Source: Candidatus Paceibacterota bacterium
GTDB taxonomy: Bacteria; Verrucomicrobiota; Verrucomicrobiia; Limisphaerales; UBA8199
Assembly: GCA_035452965.1 (NCBI GenBank)
Contig: DAOTCE010000001.1
Coordinates: forward strand, 186,001-250,000
DNA: 64,000 bases
Reading direction: 5' to 3'
This document shows, in pieces, positions 17,019-26,184 of the stretch. The stretch's first letter is position 1. Every line of letters begins with the position of its first letter. The position numbers and the translations under genes were made by a program. The notes beneath the pieces were generated by a model. That model saw only the letters and a list, made by a program, of their open reading frames with translations. It made no database searches and was not told the DNA's origin.

Positions 17019-19898
17019 TCACTTGCGTCTTTGGGCGCGGCGTTTGGCCGCAAGCAGGCGGCTGGCGGTGCTGGCCGGTTGATCTTCGGGTGGCCCGGAG
17101 GGTTGGGCCGGCGCGCCCGCGGGCTGAGACGGTGGCGGAGCGGTTGCGGCTTCGCCCGGCAAAGGGACGGTGGGCGCCTGTTCGGGGCGGAACAGGTCGG
17201 GGCTGGGCTCGGGGGCGGGAGCGGAGTATTGCGAGCGCACCTGGTGGCGGCGGGCCAGCAGCGCGGCCAGGGACTCCTGGGTTTCCGGGGGGCGCGGGGC
17301 GCCGCGCCAGAAGAAGAGCCAGCGGCGCAGGGTTTGCGTGGCTCGCAGCCACTCGTCGCGGTCTATCTGAATGCGCCGCACGCCGACATCCAGCGTGAAA
17401 AGGATGATGGCCAATTGGAGCAGCGATTCCCAGAGGTCGCGCGGCTGGAAGGTTTTCTGCCGGTCATGGAGGAAGGGATTGACGGTGGGGGCGGCGGGGT
17501 CCAGCAGTTTGCCGCCACCGGATTCGGCGATGCGGCGCAGCAGATTCAGGTTGGGCGCCGCGGCGCTGAATTCGGGCGAGTAATTAATGCTGGTGCCGAT
17601 GACCTGCGAGCCGCGCACCTGGCCGTCTTTGACATCCATCAGGTTGAGCAGGTAGGCGCCGACCTCTTTGGTGGGGAAGCGCGCTTCGTAATGGCCGGGG
17701 CCGGTCTGTTCGAGCCGCACCGTTTGGCGCTCGCCTTTGGGGCTGACGACAGCGGCCTGCAGGTTGAGGAAGTTGCGGAAGTTGCCCTCGCTGTCCAGCG
17801 CCTCGACGTTAATCAGGCCCTCGCCCTTGTCGGCGGTGACTTCGGTGGTGAAGTCGGCGTTTTCCAGGCGGCGCATGCTCCATTGCCCGACCTGGGACCA
17901 GAACTGGCGATACTGTTCCCAGTTGAGCCAGAGGCGGGCCCAGCGGGCTTTGGCGTCGGATGTGAAGGCCACGGCACGGCCAAGGCCATACTGCCAATGG
18001 GCCAGCAGGGGGTCGCCTTTGTCCGTCCACAAGGGGATCTCGGCGCGGGGCTTGGGCGTCGTGGCGACGTAGCCGAGCAGTTTCGGGTATTCGGCCTGGC
18101 CGATGCCGCGCACCGCCTCGCTGGCAGCCCGCACTTGCGGTTGGAAGGGCTCTTCGTAGATGGCGGACTTGAGGATTACAGCGGTTTCCTTGATGAAGAT
18201 CTGGGGGAGATCGTCGGGCGAAATGACATTGTAGAACTGGCCGTTGCCCTGGGCGGCTATCGCTTCCATGGTGTCGGGCGGCGAATGGCCCGAGATCAGG
18301 ACGCTGCTGACTGTGATGCGGTCGCTGACGATGGACTGCATGAGGGCCGGGGTTGGCGCGGCAGGATCGCCGTCGCTGAAGACAATGATGTGCTTGAGAT
18401 GGGAGGTGGATTTGTTGAGCGCACCCTGGGCCATCTGCAGCACTCCCGCGAAGCTGCCGAGGTCGCCCTGGTTCATGCCGGCGATCTGGGCCGAGAGGGC
18501 CTTCTTGTCGGCCGCCTTCTGCAGCGGAAACAACCAGCGCTCCGTGCCATCCCATAGCACGATGCCCATTTCGTCGGTGGGACCGAGCGTGGCCAGCACG
18601 CCTTGGGCACACTGGCGGGCGACTTCATTGCCGTTGGCGAATTCCATGCCGTGCATGACCAGCACCACCGCGCCGCTGGGCAGGACCTTCTTGCTGTCCA
18701 GTTCCATGCTGACCGGCAGGGTGGCCTCCAGGGGAGTGCCGCGGTAGCCGCCCGCTGCGTAAGTCTGGTCGCCGCCCACGCAGACCAGGCCGACGCCGAA
18801 GTCGCGCACGGCGCTTTCGAGCAGCCGCTGGCGGTCGAGCCCCAGATCGCCGGCGGCGAGGTTGCTGATGAAAAGGGCATCGTAGCTCTGCATTTCGGCG
18901 AGCGTGGCGGGGAAGTCTTTCAGGCCGACCAGCCTGACGGTCAGGGTGGGAGACCTCAGGGCGGCGGCAAGCTGCTGGTCCTGGTCGGGGTCGGCCGAGA
19001 CGATCAGGATGGTCGGCTGGCCGCGCACGGTGGCGAAGCTGGTGGCGCGGTTGTTCTGGGGGAGCGGGTCGCCGGGGGTGTCCACCTGCACGTCGTATTT
19101 GAAGAAGCCGGGATTGGTCAGCGTTTGGGGGAACGTGAACAGGTTTTTGCCGGCGGACAATTCGACCTTCTGGCCGCCGAGGAACTGGTCGTCGCGATGG
19201 AGCCGCACGTTGGCGGAGGTGGCTCGGTCGGCCTGAACGAAGATCTTGACCTCGAAGACCTGCCCCTCCTTCAGTTTGGCCGGCACCTGTAGTTTCTGCA
19301 CTGACACATCGTTGACGCGCGCCACGCCCATCGGCACGACATCCACGCTCACGCCGAGCGGTTTGGCGGCCAGCACGGCGCTCAGGGCGTCGCCGACGTT
19401 CTCGTTGCCGTCGGACATGAGCACCAGGCGCTTCTGGCCGGTCTCGGGGAAGGCGGCGGTGGCCAGCCGGATGGCGGCCGCCAGGTCGCTTCGTTCGGTG
19501 CCCACCACGGCATAGATCTTCTGCAGGTCCACCGCCAAATTGGGCGAGGATTCGATGCTGGCGTCGGCGCCGAAGACGACCACGCCGGCTCGGTCTCGCT
19601 TCTTTTTCTCGCTGGAGATGCGGTTGACCAATTCCCGGGCGGCTTCCTGTTGAGGGGAGGGGATGCTGTCCGAGCGATCGAGCGCGAAGAAGACGTTCAT
19701 GCCTTCCACTGGCCGCAGCCATTGCAGGCCGGCGAGCGCGAGCACGAGGGCGCCCAGGACGACCAGGCGGATGCTCAGCGCGGCCCACCGCCGCCAGGGG
19801 CTGGCCTGCGTGTCGGACTTCCAGGCCAGCCAGATCACCCACGCCAGCGCCGGGGCCAGCAGCAGCAGGTAATGAGGGTGTGTGAACTGGAGGTTCAT
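17019..19898 (-). CDS. VWA-domain membrane protein with BatA-like N-terminus (last gene of the MoxR operon)
   Basis: A 959-residue protein. Residues about 8-24 and 41-60 are membrane helices with the HPHYLLLLAPALAW layout of aerotolerance-type proteins. A von Willebrand A fold follows, with MIDAS residues Asp74-x-Ser76-x-Ser78 (LDRSDS). A long periplasmic-type middle region includes a glutamine-amidotransferase-like segment ('DALFISNLAAGDLGL...VCVGGDQTYAAGGY') and a second VWA-like stretch ('HIIVFSDGDPAAP'). Another hydrophobic stretch comes near residue 840, followed by a Pro/Ala-rich tail. Its ATG overlaps the permease-NHL stop by four bases (ATGA), so translation is coupled. The precise function is unknown; relatives act with MoxR ATPases. 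Confidence 0.8.
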   Translation of the reverse strand: MNLQFTHPHYLLLLAPALAWVIWLAWKSDTQASPWRRWAALSIRLVVLGALVLALAGLQWLRPVEGMNVFFALDRSDSIPSPQQEAARELVNRISSEKKKRDRAGVVVFGADASIESSPNLAVDLQKIYAVVGTERSDLAAAIRLATAAFPETGQKRLVLMSDGNENVGDALSAVLAAKPLGVSVDVVPMGVARVNDVSVQKLQVPAKLKEGQVFEVKIFVQADRATSANVRLHRDDQFLGGQKVELSAGKNLFTFPQTLTNPGFFKYDVQVDTPGDPLPQNNRATSFATVRGQPTILIVSADPDQDQQLAAALRSPTLTVRLVGLKDFPATLAEMQSYDALFISNLAAGDLGLDRQRLLESAVRDFGVGLVCVGGDQTYAAGGYRGTPLEATLPVSMELDSKKVLPSGAVVLVMHGMEFANGNEVARQCAQGVLATLGPTDEMGIVLWDGTERWLFPLQKAADKKALSAQIAGMNQGDLGSFAGVLQMAQGALNKSTSHLKHIIVFSDGDPAAPTPALMQSIVSDRITVSSVLISGHSPPDTMEAIAAQGNGQFYNVISPDDLPQIFIKETAVILKSAIYEEPFQPQVRAASEAVRGIGQAEYPKLLGYVATTPKPRAEIPLWTDKGDPLLAHWQYGLGRAVAFTSDAKARWARLWLNWEQYRQFWSQVGQWSMRRLENADFTTEVTADKGEGLINVEALDSEGNFRNFLNLQAAVVSPKGERQTVRLEQTGPGHYEARFPTKEVGAYLLNLMDVKDGQVRGSQVIGTSINYSPEFSAAAPNLNLLRRIAESGGGKLLDPAAPTVNPFLHDRQKTFQPRDLWESLLQLAIILFTLDVGVRRIQIDRDEWLRATQTLRRWLFFWRGAPRPPETQESLAALLARRHQVRSQYSAPAPEPSPDLFRPEQAPTVPLPGEAATAPPPSQPAGAPAQPSGPPEDQPASTASRLLAAKRRAQRRK

Positions 19899-22267
19899 CT
19901 TCGCATGAGCTTCTGCACCCGGTGGTTCTGCGAGTCGGCTACGTAGAGGTTGCCCGCCGAGTCAAGCGCCACGCCCCAGGGGTTGCTGAATTGCCCCGGC
20001 GCCGCCCCCGGGCCGCCGATGATTTCCAGGGGCTGGCCGTTCGCATCGAAGACCTGGATGCGGCTGTTGCCGAACTCACAGATGTATTGCCGTCCCGCGG
20101 CATCCACGCAGATGTCATACGGGTAGCTCAATTCGCCCTTGCCCTGGCCGGCTTTGCCGTAAGCGCGGAGGAACTGGCCGTCACTCCCGAAGACCTGGAC
20201 GCGGTGGTTGCAGGAATCGGCTACGTAGAAGCGGTCCTGCGCATCCACGCACAGACCTTCGGGCCGGTTGAACTCGCCGGGGCCATTGCCGGCACGGCCG
20301 AAGCACGCCAGGAGTTGCTTGCCGCGGTCGGCGAACCGCTGCACGCGTTCGACCAGGCCGTATTCGCTCACGAGCGCTTCGCGGCGGGAGTTGACCGCGA
20401 TCGCGCGCGGCCAGGTGAACTCGCCGGCGTTGGTGCCGGGTTTGCCCCATTGGGCGAGGAGCTGGCCCAGGGGCGAGAAGACGTTCACGCGCTGATAGTG
20501 AGGCTCGACCACGAGGATGTTCCCGTCGCGGTCGCGGCCCATGCCTTTGGGTTTGCCCAGGTCGGTCAGCGGCATTTGCCAGGAAAGCTGGTAAACGCCG
20601 TTGGAGGAGAACTTCTGCACGCGGCCGGTCATGTCCGCGACGTAGAGGTTGTCTTGCGCGTCCACGGCTACCGAGCGGGGCTTGCTGAATTCGCCCGCAC
20701 CCACTCCCCGCGAGCCGATAATCCGGGCGCGTTGGAAGAGCTGGCTTTGAAGGGACACCTCGTTTGAGGGGGCATTGGGCGCGCAGCCGGTCAGGGCGAG
20801 GGCAGCACTGCAGGCAATCACACACCACGCGCCGCGCGCCGTGCGCCAAACCGCCCACGCCAGCAGCGGGGTAACCGCCAGTGCCAGCAGCGTCAGGCAA
20901 AGGGCATTGACTTGGGCGTTGTGGCCATAATGCAGGAGGTTGAAGATGCGCAGCGCCAGGGTTTCGCCCCCGGGCGGGACGACCAGGACCATGGATTCAA
21001 CGTCCCAGAGGCAGAGCAGGAAGACGACATACCACGAGGCGGCAACTTGCGGCGCGATTTGCGGCCATTGCGCATGGCGCAGCATCTGCCAACGCGTCGC
21101 GCCCACCAGCCGGGCGGCGTCGGTCAGATCGGTGTCCACCGTCCGCAGCGCGTGGGCTACGGAGTTCCAGCCCAGCGCCAGATACCGGATCACAAACGCC
21201 AGAATGACAATCCCGGCGCTTTGATACAGCAGTGAGAACCAGGGGCGATTCAACAGGGCAATCAGGACAATGCCGAGCAACACGCCCGACAGCAGGAACG
21301 GCAGCCAGGCAAGATACCCCAGCAGGGAGTTAACTGAGTTGAACGGGTTGCATGGGTTGCCGGAGCAACGGCTGCGAGGGGTGAGGCTTTGCAGCCCGGC
21401 GGCCAGGCCCAGGGCCACTACGAGCGTGGCTGAGAGAGCGGCGCAGGTGAACGAGTTCCATAAGGCGCCTTGTCCGGCCGCCAGGGCGCCGCCCAACTCG
21501 GTCCATGTTCGTTTGACCGAAGCCAGTTGGTAGACAGGAAGGCCAACCGACAGGAGGCAAATAACGACGGTGCCCGCGCCGCAACACCAGAACCAACGCG
21601 GGCCGAGCTGCTGGCGGAAAAGTCTCGCCGAGACCGCGCCTTGCGTTCGCGGCCAGGGCAATTCCCGCCGGGCGAACCCGAGCAGAAGCAGCAGGGGGGC
21701 CAGCACCAGCGGCCAGCTTTGCCAGAGGGCGCCGGGAGTGTCGAAAGTCGTGTTGAAGCGCACCCAGATTTCGGCCGGCAACACTTTCACCTGCAGGATG
21801 GCGGGCACGGCGAAGTTATTCAAAGCCAGCACGAAGGTCAGCACCGCCGCCTGGGCCAGGGCGGCGCGTCCCAGCGGCCAGAGCAGGCCGCGAACCAGCC
21901 ACCAGCCGCTGACCGCCACGTCGCTCTCCAGTTGCGCGGGCTCCAGCCGCTGCCAGGCGGCCAGGACCAGGAGCAGCGTGAGCGGCCAGGTCAGCAGGCT
22001 GAGGATCCAGACCGTGCCGCCGAGGGACACGATATTCAAGGGCAGCCAGGCGCGCCACACGCCCGCCAAGCCGAGGTAGTGCAGCCAGCAGTTGGTCGCC
22101 AGAAACGGCGGCAGCGCCAGCGCCGTCACCGCCACGGCCAGCAGGCGATTGCGCCAACGGGCTTCGAGCCCTGCCAACCAGAGCGCTGCCGCGAAGCCAA
22201 AACTCGCCGCCAGCAGCGTCGTTAGCCCGCCTACCAGCAAACTGTTCTTCAGCAGCAGCCAGTTCAC
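19895..22267 (-). CDS. Iron-type ABC transporter permease fused to a C-terminal NHL beta-propeller
   Basis: A 790-residue in-frame fusion. Residues 1 to about 480 form a double-length permease of the ferric iron/thiamine (FbpB/ThiP) kind, with two halves of about six helices each and an EAA-like loop ('DAARLVGATRWQMLRHAQWPQIAPQ') in the second half. Then comes a lipoprotein-signal-like piece (CVIACSAALALTGC, Cys495 at 20783-20785). Residues 500-790 are about six NHL repeats ('GEFSKPRSVAVDAQDNLYVAD', 'GEFNRPEGLCVDAQDRFYVAD'). Start is GTG at 22267, overlapping the TGA of the binding-protein gene as GTGA; an upstream TTG at 22330 is less likely. No partner ATPase is adjacent. The propeller's role is unknown. 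Confidence 0.85.
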   Translation of the reverse strand: MNWLLLKNSLLVGGLTTLLAASFGFAAALWLAGLEARWRNRLLAVAVTALALPPFLATNCWLHYLGLAGVWRAWLPLNIVSLGGTVWILSLLTWPLTLLLVLAAWQRLEPAQLESDVAVSGWWLVRGLLWPLGRAALAQAAVLTFVLALNNFAVPAILQVKVLPAEIWVRFNTTFDTPGALWQSWPLVLAPLLLLLGFARRELPWPRTQGAVSARLFRQQLGPRWFWCCGAGTVVICLLSVGLPVYQLASVKRTWTELGGALAAGQGALWNSFTCAALSATLVVALGLAAGLQSLTPRSRCSGNPCNPFNSVNSLLGYLAWLPFLLSGVLLGIVLIALLNRPWFSLLYQSAGIVILAFVIRYLALGWNSVAHALRTVDTDLTDAARLVGATRWQMLRHAQWPQIAPQVAASWYVVFLLCLWDVESMVLVVPPGGETLALRIFNLLHYGHNAQVNALCLTLLALAVTPLLAWAVWRTARGAWCVIACSAALALTGCAPNAPSNEVSLQSQLFQRARIIGSRGVGAGEFSKPRSVAVDAQDNLYVADMTGRVQKFSSNGVYQLSWQMPLTDLGKPKGMGRDRDGNILVVEPHYQRVNVFSPLGQLLAQWGKPGTNAGEFTWPRAIAVNSRREALVSEYGLVERVQRFADRGKQLLACFGRAGNGPGEFNRPEGLCVDAQDRFYVADSCNHRVQVFGSDGQFLRAYGKAGQGKGELSYPYDICVDAAGRQYICEFGNSRIQVFDANGQPLEIIGGPGAAPGQFSNPWGVALDSAGNLYVADSQNHRVQKLMRR

Positions 22268-23283
22268 CTCAGGAAGATCCGGTTCAATTTGGCGGTGGTG
22301 TCCTCCAGATCGCGCAGCAGGGCTTCCCAATCGGGTTCGAGCCTGGGGGTGGTGATTTCGCGGATCGAGACCCCTTCGAGGGCGTGCGCGGCGACCAGTT
22401 GCCGCGCCACCTCGGGCCGTTGCAGATACTCAAACAGGCGCTGTGCCGCCTTTGGATTCGGTCCGCCGCGCACCAGGCCGATGGTGTTGGGAATCAACAG
22501 CGTCTCCCCGCTCATGGGCAGTTGCGCGACGGGCAAACCGTCCTTGTGTCCGACAGCGACAACGTCGTCCGAGTCGGTCAGCCCGATCCACGCCTCCCCG
22601 CGCCCTACCATTCTTACCACGACTGAGTTGCCGTCCACGAGCAGCGGTTGGTTCGCCACCAGCGCCCGGCACCACGCTTGCCAGCGCTCGTCACCCCAGT
22701 GCTGGCGCAGGGTATGGAAATGTGTGGCCGTCGTGCCGAACTGCGGGTAGGCCAGCGCCACCTTGCCGCGCCAGGTTTCGTTGGTGAGTTCGAGCAGGGA
22801 GCGCGGCGCGGCGGCGAGCGAAAGCCGGTTGGTGTTTATGACGATGCGCCGGCTGCGATAGCCAATCGCGGCCCAGGCGTTGGTCTCGCGGAACACGCCC
22901 CGGGCGGCCAACTGGCGCGTGCGCAGCTCTTCGTTACCCCAGAAGATGTCGCACTGAGGATGCGAACGCTCCGCCAGCAGGCGGTTGGCCAGGCCGACGG
23001 TCTTGACCGCTTCGCTGTCGTGGACGGCGCGGACCTTTATGCCGGTCTGTCGAGTGAACTCGCGGAAGATGGGCTCGGCATAGGCCTGGTCCTGGGCGCA
23101 GTAGGCGACGACCTTGTCCTGGCCCTTCGTCATTACGCAGTTGAGCACTGGAAGGAAGCCCGCTGCAATAAGAGCGGCGACGACGGGCATCACCCAGGAG
23201 GAGTAATGCCCGAGGACCTCGCGCGTTGCGAAGAAATCACCGCGCCAGCCGCGGTCTTTGGGGGGTGGAGGTTGGGTGCTCAT
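22264..23283 (-). CDS. Iron-type ABC transporter substrate-binding protein (FbpA/FutA-like)
   Basis: A 339-residue protein with an N-terminal hydrophobic segment (about residues 30-50, VMPVVAALIAAGFLPVLNC) that acts as a signal/anchor. The fold markers are 'VVAYCAQDQAYAEPIFREFTRQTGIKV', 'CDIFWGNEELRT', 'RRIVINTNRL', 'LLELTNETWRGKVALAYPQFGTTATH' and 'SGETLLIPNTIGLVRGGPNPKAAQRLFEYL', all typical of Fe(3+)-binding family members. A Tyr pair for iron was not clearly identified, so other ligands are possible. The ATG at 23283 is chosen, as the frame upstream overlaps the VWA gene. It lies between two VWA genes and is coupled to the permease-NHL fusion. Confidence 0.85.
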   Translation of the reverse strand: MSTQPPPPKDRGWRGDFFATREVLGHYSSWVMPVVAALIAAGFLPVLNCVMTKGQDKVVAYCAQDQAYAEPIFREFTRQTGIKVRAVHDSEAVKTVGLANRLLAERSHPQCDIFWGNEELRTRQLAARGVFRETNAWAAIGYRSRRIVINTNRLSLAAAPRSLLELTNETWRGKVALAYPQFGTTATHFHTLRQHWGDERWQAWCRALVANQPLLVDGNSVVVRMVGRGEAWIGLTDSDDVVAVGHKDGLPVAQLPMSGETLLIPNTIGLVRGGPNPKAAQRLFEYLQRPEVARQLVAAHALEGVSIREITTPRLEPDWEALLRDLEDTTAKLNRIFLR

Positions 23284-23338
23284 GCGTGGGGGAAGGAGAA
23301 TAACCAACAGACAATAGCCGATAGCCAATTGGTGATCC

Positions 23339-25183
23339 TCATACCGTCCTCCGATGGTAGTACCACCACTCGCCCAGGAGGACCAGGAGTGCGAGGGCGG
23401 CGATGGTGCGCCAGAGTTCCATGTTGGCCCGCTTCGTGGTGGTCGCGCTGACTTTGGTGTATTGGCCCAACTGCAGCTCGTCCCGGGGTTTGATGTTGCT
23501 TTCCACCGCGTCGAGCAGATTGACACAGAAGGCTGTGTCGTTGGTTCCCAGGCGCAGACGGTAAACGCCTTGCCGATGGGTGTCGCCGAACACGAGCTCG
23601 TTTGCCGTCGGGTCGAGCGCCAGCGCCCTGGCCGCTCCGTCGGGCAAGGTGATTTGCGCGCTGCGCGCCGGCTCTGTCAGCGCCAGCCTGAGCGGGTCGC
23701 CGGCTTTGACCAGCAGTTGGTCGCCCCGGGCGGTCGCCGGGTTTAACCACTCCACCGCGTTGGCAATGAAGATGGGGAAGGAGACGCGCAGCGGCCAGTT
23801 GCTCTCCAGCACGTCGAAGCCGATCCACAGGATGCGTTGCCGGCCCAGTTCGCCCGCCAGGATCAGCGGGGCCTGGGGCGTCTCGACCAGCGACACCGCC
23901 CAACTCGGCGTTTGCGCGGTGAGGCCCTGCACCACCTGGACATTGTCAAAACTCGCATAGCGCAGGAGTGGATGCGCGGACCTCCAATCCACGATAGCCG
24001 GCGCCTCGGCGCGCCTGACTCCTGCAAGCCAGTTGGTGTTGACTACGTGAATGGCCAGAACACTGCCCCGGGGCCAGACCGTCGGGGTCACATCATCGAG
24101 GACAACGAAGTCGAACCCGGCAGCTGGGTCTGTCAGGTCAGTGGCGCTGGCCAATTCCACATTCGGCGCCGCGCGCAACGCCTTCTCCAACAGCCGGTTA
24201 CCGCGCGTGACCAGCAGCACCTTCACCGGTTTCGGCAAAAGGCTGGCAATCGAGGCCTGGTTGTCCACGGCCAATTCGTCCGGGGCGGTCAGTCGGACCG
24301 TGAAAACGCCGTCGCTCGATTGCCTGGACATGAACACCTGGGGCGAAGTCTCGCCTGCCGGAATAGTCAGCGGGCGGGTCTCCAGCAGGCGGTTGTCGAG
24401 CGACAGCTCCAACTCCGTCTGCCGGCTGTCGGGAGAGAAGTTAGCCACGCTGACGTAGATCGCGCGTTGACGGGCATCCTCGGGATTTGCGCGCACGTCC
24501 AGCGCGGTGATGCCAAGGTTGTTCGCGCTCTTGCCGACCCGATGGTAGATCAGCGGCAAAGCCTTGTTCTCAAACTCACTCAGTTCAGGCACCGCACCAT
24601 CGCTGAAGAGGTGAATCTCCGGGCCGGTCCTCGGATCGAGATCCCGCACGAGCGATTCGGCCATCTTGAGAGCCGGCACGAGGCGCGTCGGCCCATCCGA
24701 GCAAACGGAGTTCTGCAGCGCGCGGCGCAGGGCGGCCTTTTCGCTGGTGGCGGACTGTTTAACCTCGGTAGTCGCGCCCGCGAGAACAATCACCATCTCA
24801 TCGGTATCCTTGAGGCTGTCTACCCATTTCAAAGCCTCGGCGCGGGCCTTCTCGAAGCGGGATGGGGATTCGTCGCTGGCCTGCATTGAAGCCGAAGCGT
24901 CCAAAATAACCACGCGCTTCTGGGCCGGCTTGGCCTCCGCGGCGAAATACGGACGCGACAGGGCCAGTACTGCCAGGGTCAGCAGGACGATCTGCAGGAT
25001 CAGCAGCCAGTTTTTGCGGAGCTTCTGAAACGGCGCGCTGGCTTGGGTCTCCGCCAGGAACTTCTGCCACAGCAACGTGCTCGAAACCAGCTTCACCACC
25101 CGTTTGCGCTTCAGCAGGTAGAACAGGACCACCACTGGAATGGAGGCGGCGAAGGCAAACGCGAGTGGGGCTAGAAAGTGCAT
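23339..25183 (-). CDS. BatA-like VWA-domain membrane protein
   Basis: A 614-residue protein beginning with the aerotolerance-regulator N-terminus (MHFLAPLAFAFAASIPVVVLFYLLKRKR, then 'STLLWQKFLAETQASAPFQKLRKNWLLILQIVLLTLAVLALSRP'). A VWA domain follows with MIDAS Asp95-x-Ser97-x-Ser99. The remaining periplasmic part ends in a last helix near the C-terminus (TIAALALLVLLGEWWYYHR). Proteins of this kind work with MoxR and DUF58 partners in envelope stress or assembly. It starts three bases after the DUF58 stop and precedes the ABC binding-protein gene by 55 bases. Confidence 0.85.
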   Translation of the reverse strand: MHFLAPLAFAFAASIPVVVLFYLLKRKRVVKLVSSTLLWQKFLAETQASAPFQKLRKNWLLILQIVLLTLAVLALSRPYFAAEAKPAQKRVVILDASASMQASDESPSRFEKARAEALKWVDSLKDTDEMVIVLAGATTEVKQSATSEKAALRRALQNSVCSDGPTRLVPALKMAESLVRDLDPRTGPEIHLFSDGAVPELSEFENKALPLIYHRVGKSANNLGITALDVRANPEDARQRAIYVSVANFSPDSRQTELELSLDNRLLETRPLTIPAGETSPQVFMSRQSSDGVFTVRLTAPDELAVDNQASIASLLPKPVKVLLVTRGNRLLEKALRAAPNVELASATDLTDPAAGFDFVVLDDVTPTVWPRGSVLAIHVVNTNWLAGVRRAEAPAIVDWRSAHPLLRYASFDNVQVVQGLTAQTPSWAVSLVETPQAPLILAGELGRQRILWIGFDVLESNWPLRVSFPIFIANAVEWLNPATARGDQLLVKAGDPLRLALTEPARSAQITLPDGAARALALDPTANELVFGDTHRQGVYRLRLGTNDTAFCVNLLDAVESNIKPRDELQLGQYTKVSATTTKRANMELWRTIAALALLVLLGEWWYYHRRTV

Positions 25184-25186
25184 CTC

Positions 25187-26116
25187 CTAGCCCCAAACTT
25201 CGGCCTGGCGCAGTTGCTTGAGCAGCAGCTCCGGCAAATCGGTGTCGGAGCTCGCCGTGAAGAAGCTGACGCCGCGGGCCTGGCAGTATTCCCGCAGCCG
25301 TTGCACGAAGTTCTGCACGGTCTGCCGATAGGCCTTGAGCCGGAAGCGGCCGAAGGTGACCTCCTGCGTGGTGCCGGTTTCAGAATCCACCAGGCGCAAG
25401 TCGCCAAAGCTCGTCGGGGCCAGTTCATCCGGGGCAAGAATCTGCACCAGGTCCACCTGGAAGCCCCGGCCGAGCAGGGCGGTCAGCCCGGGCTCATAAC
25501 CGGCCGGGTCCAGAAAGTCGCTCAACACCACCGCCAGGCCGGCGCGGCGGGCCCCCAGCGCGCCCCGGCGCAGGGTTTCGTTGAGATTGGCCGCGCCTCC
25601 GGCCGTGAGCGCGCTGAGATTCCGGAAGAACTGCCAGGCCGATCTCTTGCCGCGGACGGAACGCAGGGCGCCGCGTGCGGCAAGTTCCGCGATGCCCGCG
25701 CTGGGGTCGGCGTTGGCGTCATTGGCCAGGTCGGGAAAGGGAATCACGCTCACCCGGTCGAAGCCTGAAAGGGCGACATAGCCGATGGCGGCTGCCACCT
25801 GCCGGGCGAAGTCGAACTTGCGCGGCTCGCCAAAGGTCATGGATTCGCTGGCATCGAGGAAGATGCGGACCGGCAGCTCGCGCTCCTCTTCATAGAGCTT
25901 AAGGAACAGCCGCTCCAGCCGGCCGTAGAGGTTCCAGTCCAGGTAGCGGAAATCGTCGCCGTGGACGTAATTGCGGTAATCGGCGAATTCGACCGACTGC
26001 CCCCGCGCGCGGCTGCGGCGTTCGCCCCTGGACGAGCTTTTGGTCCGGCGCGCAGCGAGCAGCTGGAACTGCTCGAGGCGGCGCAGAAGCTCCGGCGTCA
26101 GCAGCGGGTCAGGCAT
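25187..26116 (-). CDS. DUF58-domain protein (MoxR partner)
   Basis: A 309-residue protein with the DUF58 signature 'GQSVEFADYRNYVHGDDFRYLDWNLYGR' at about residues 39-66 and a VWA-like MIDAS (Asp88-x-Ser90-x-Ser92 in LDASESM). There are no membrane helices, unlike many DUF58 proteins, so it is probably cytoplasmic. DUF58 genes almost always follow moxR, as here, and the products are thought to be MoxR clients or adaptors. It begins 68 bases after the moxR stop and its stop is three bases from the next start. Confidence 0.9.
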   Translation of the reverse strand: MPDPLLTPELLRRLEQFQLLAARRTKSSSRGERRSRARGQSVEFADYRNYVHGDDFRYLDWNLYGRLERLFLKLYEEERELPVRIFLDASESMTFGEPRKFDFARQVAAAIGYVALSGFDRVSVIPFPDLANDANADPSAGIAELAARGALRSVRGKRSAWQFFRNLSALTAGGAANLNETLRRGALGARRAGLAVVLSDFLDPAGYEPGLTALLGRGFQVDLVQILAPDELAPTSFGDLRLVDSETGTTQEVTFGRFRLKAYRQTVQNFVQRLREYCQARGVSFFTASSDTDLPELLLKQLRQAEVWG

Positions 26117-26184
26117 GGATGGTCTTCCGCGTCGGTCGGTTCATCGCGCTGCCGTGGCGGGGCGTGGATTGTCGCCGAACCGCT

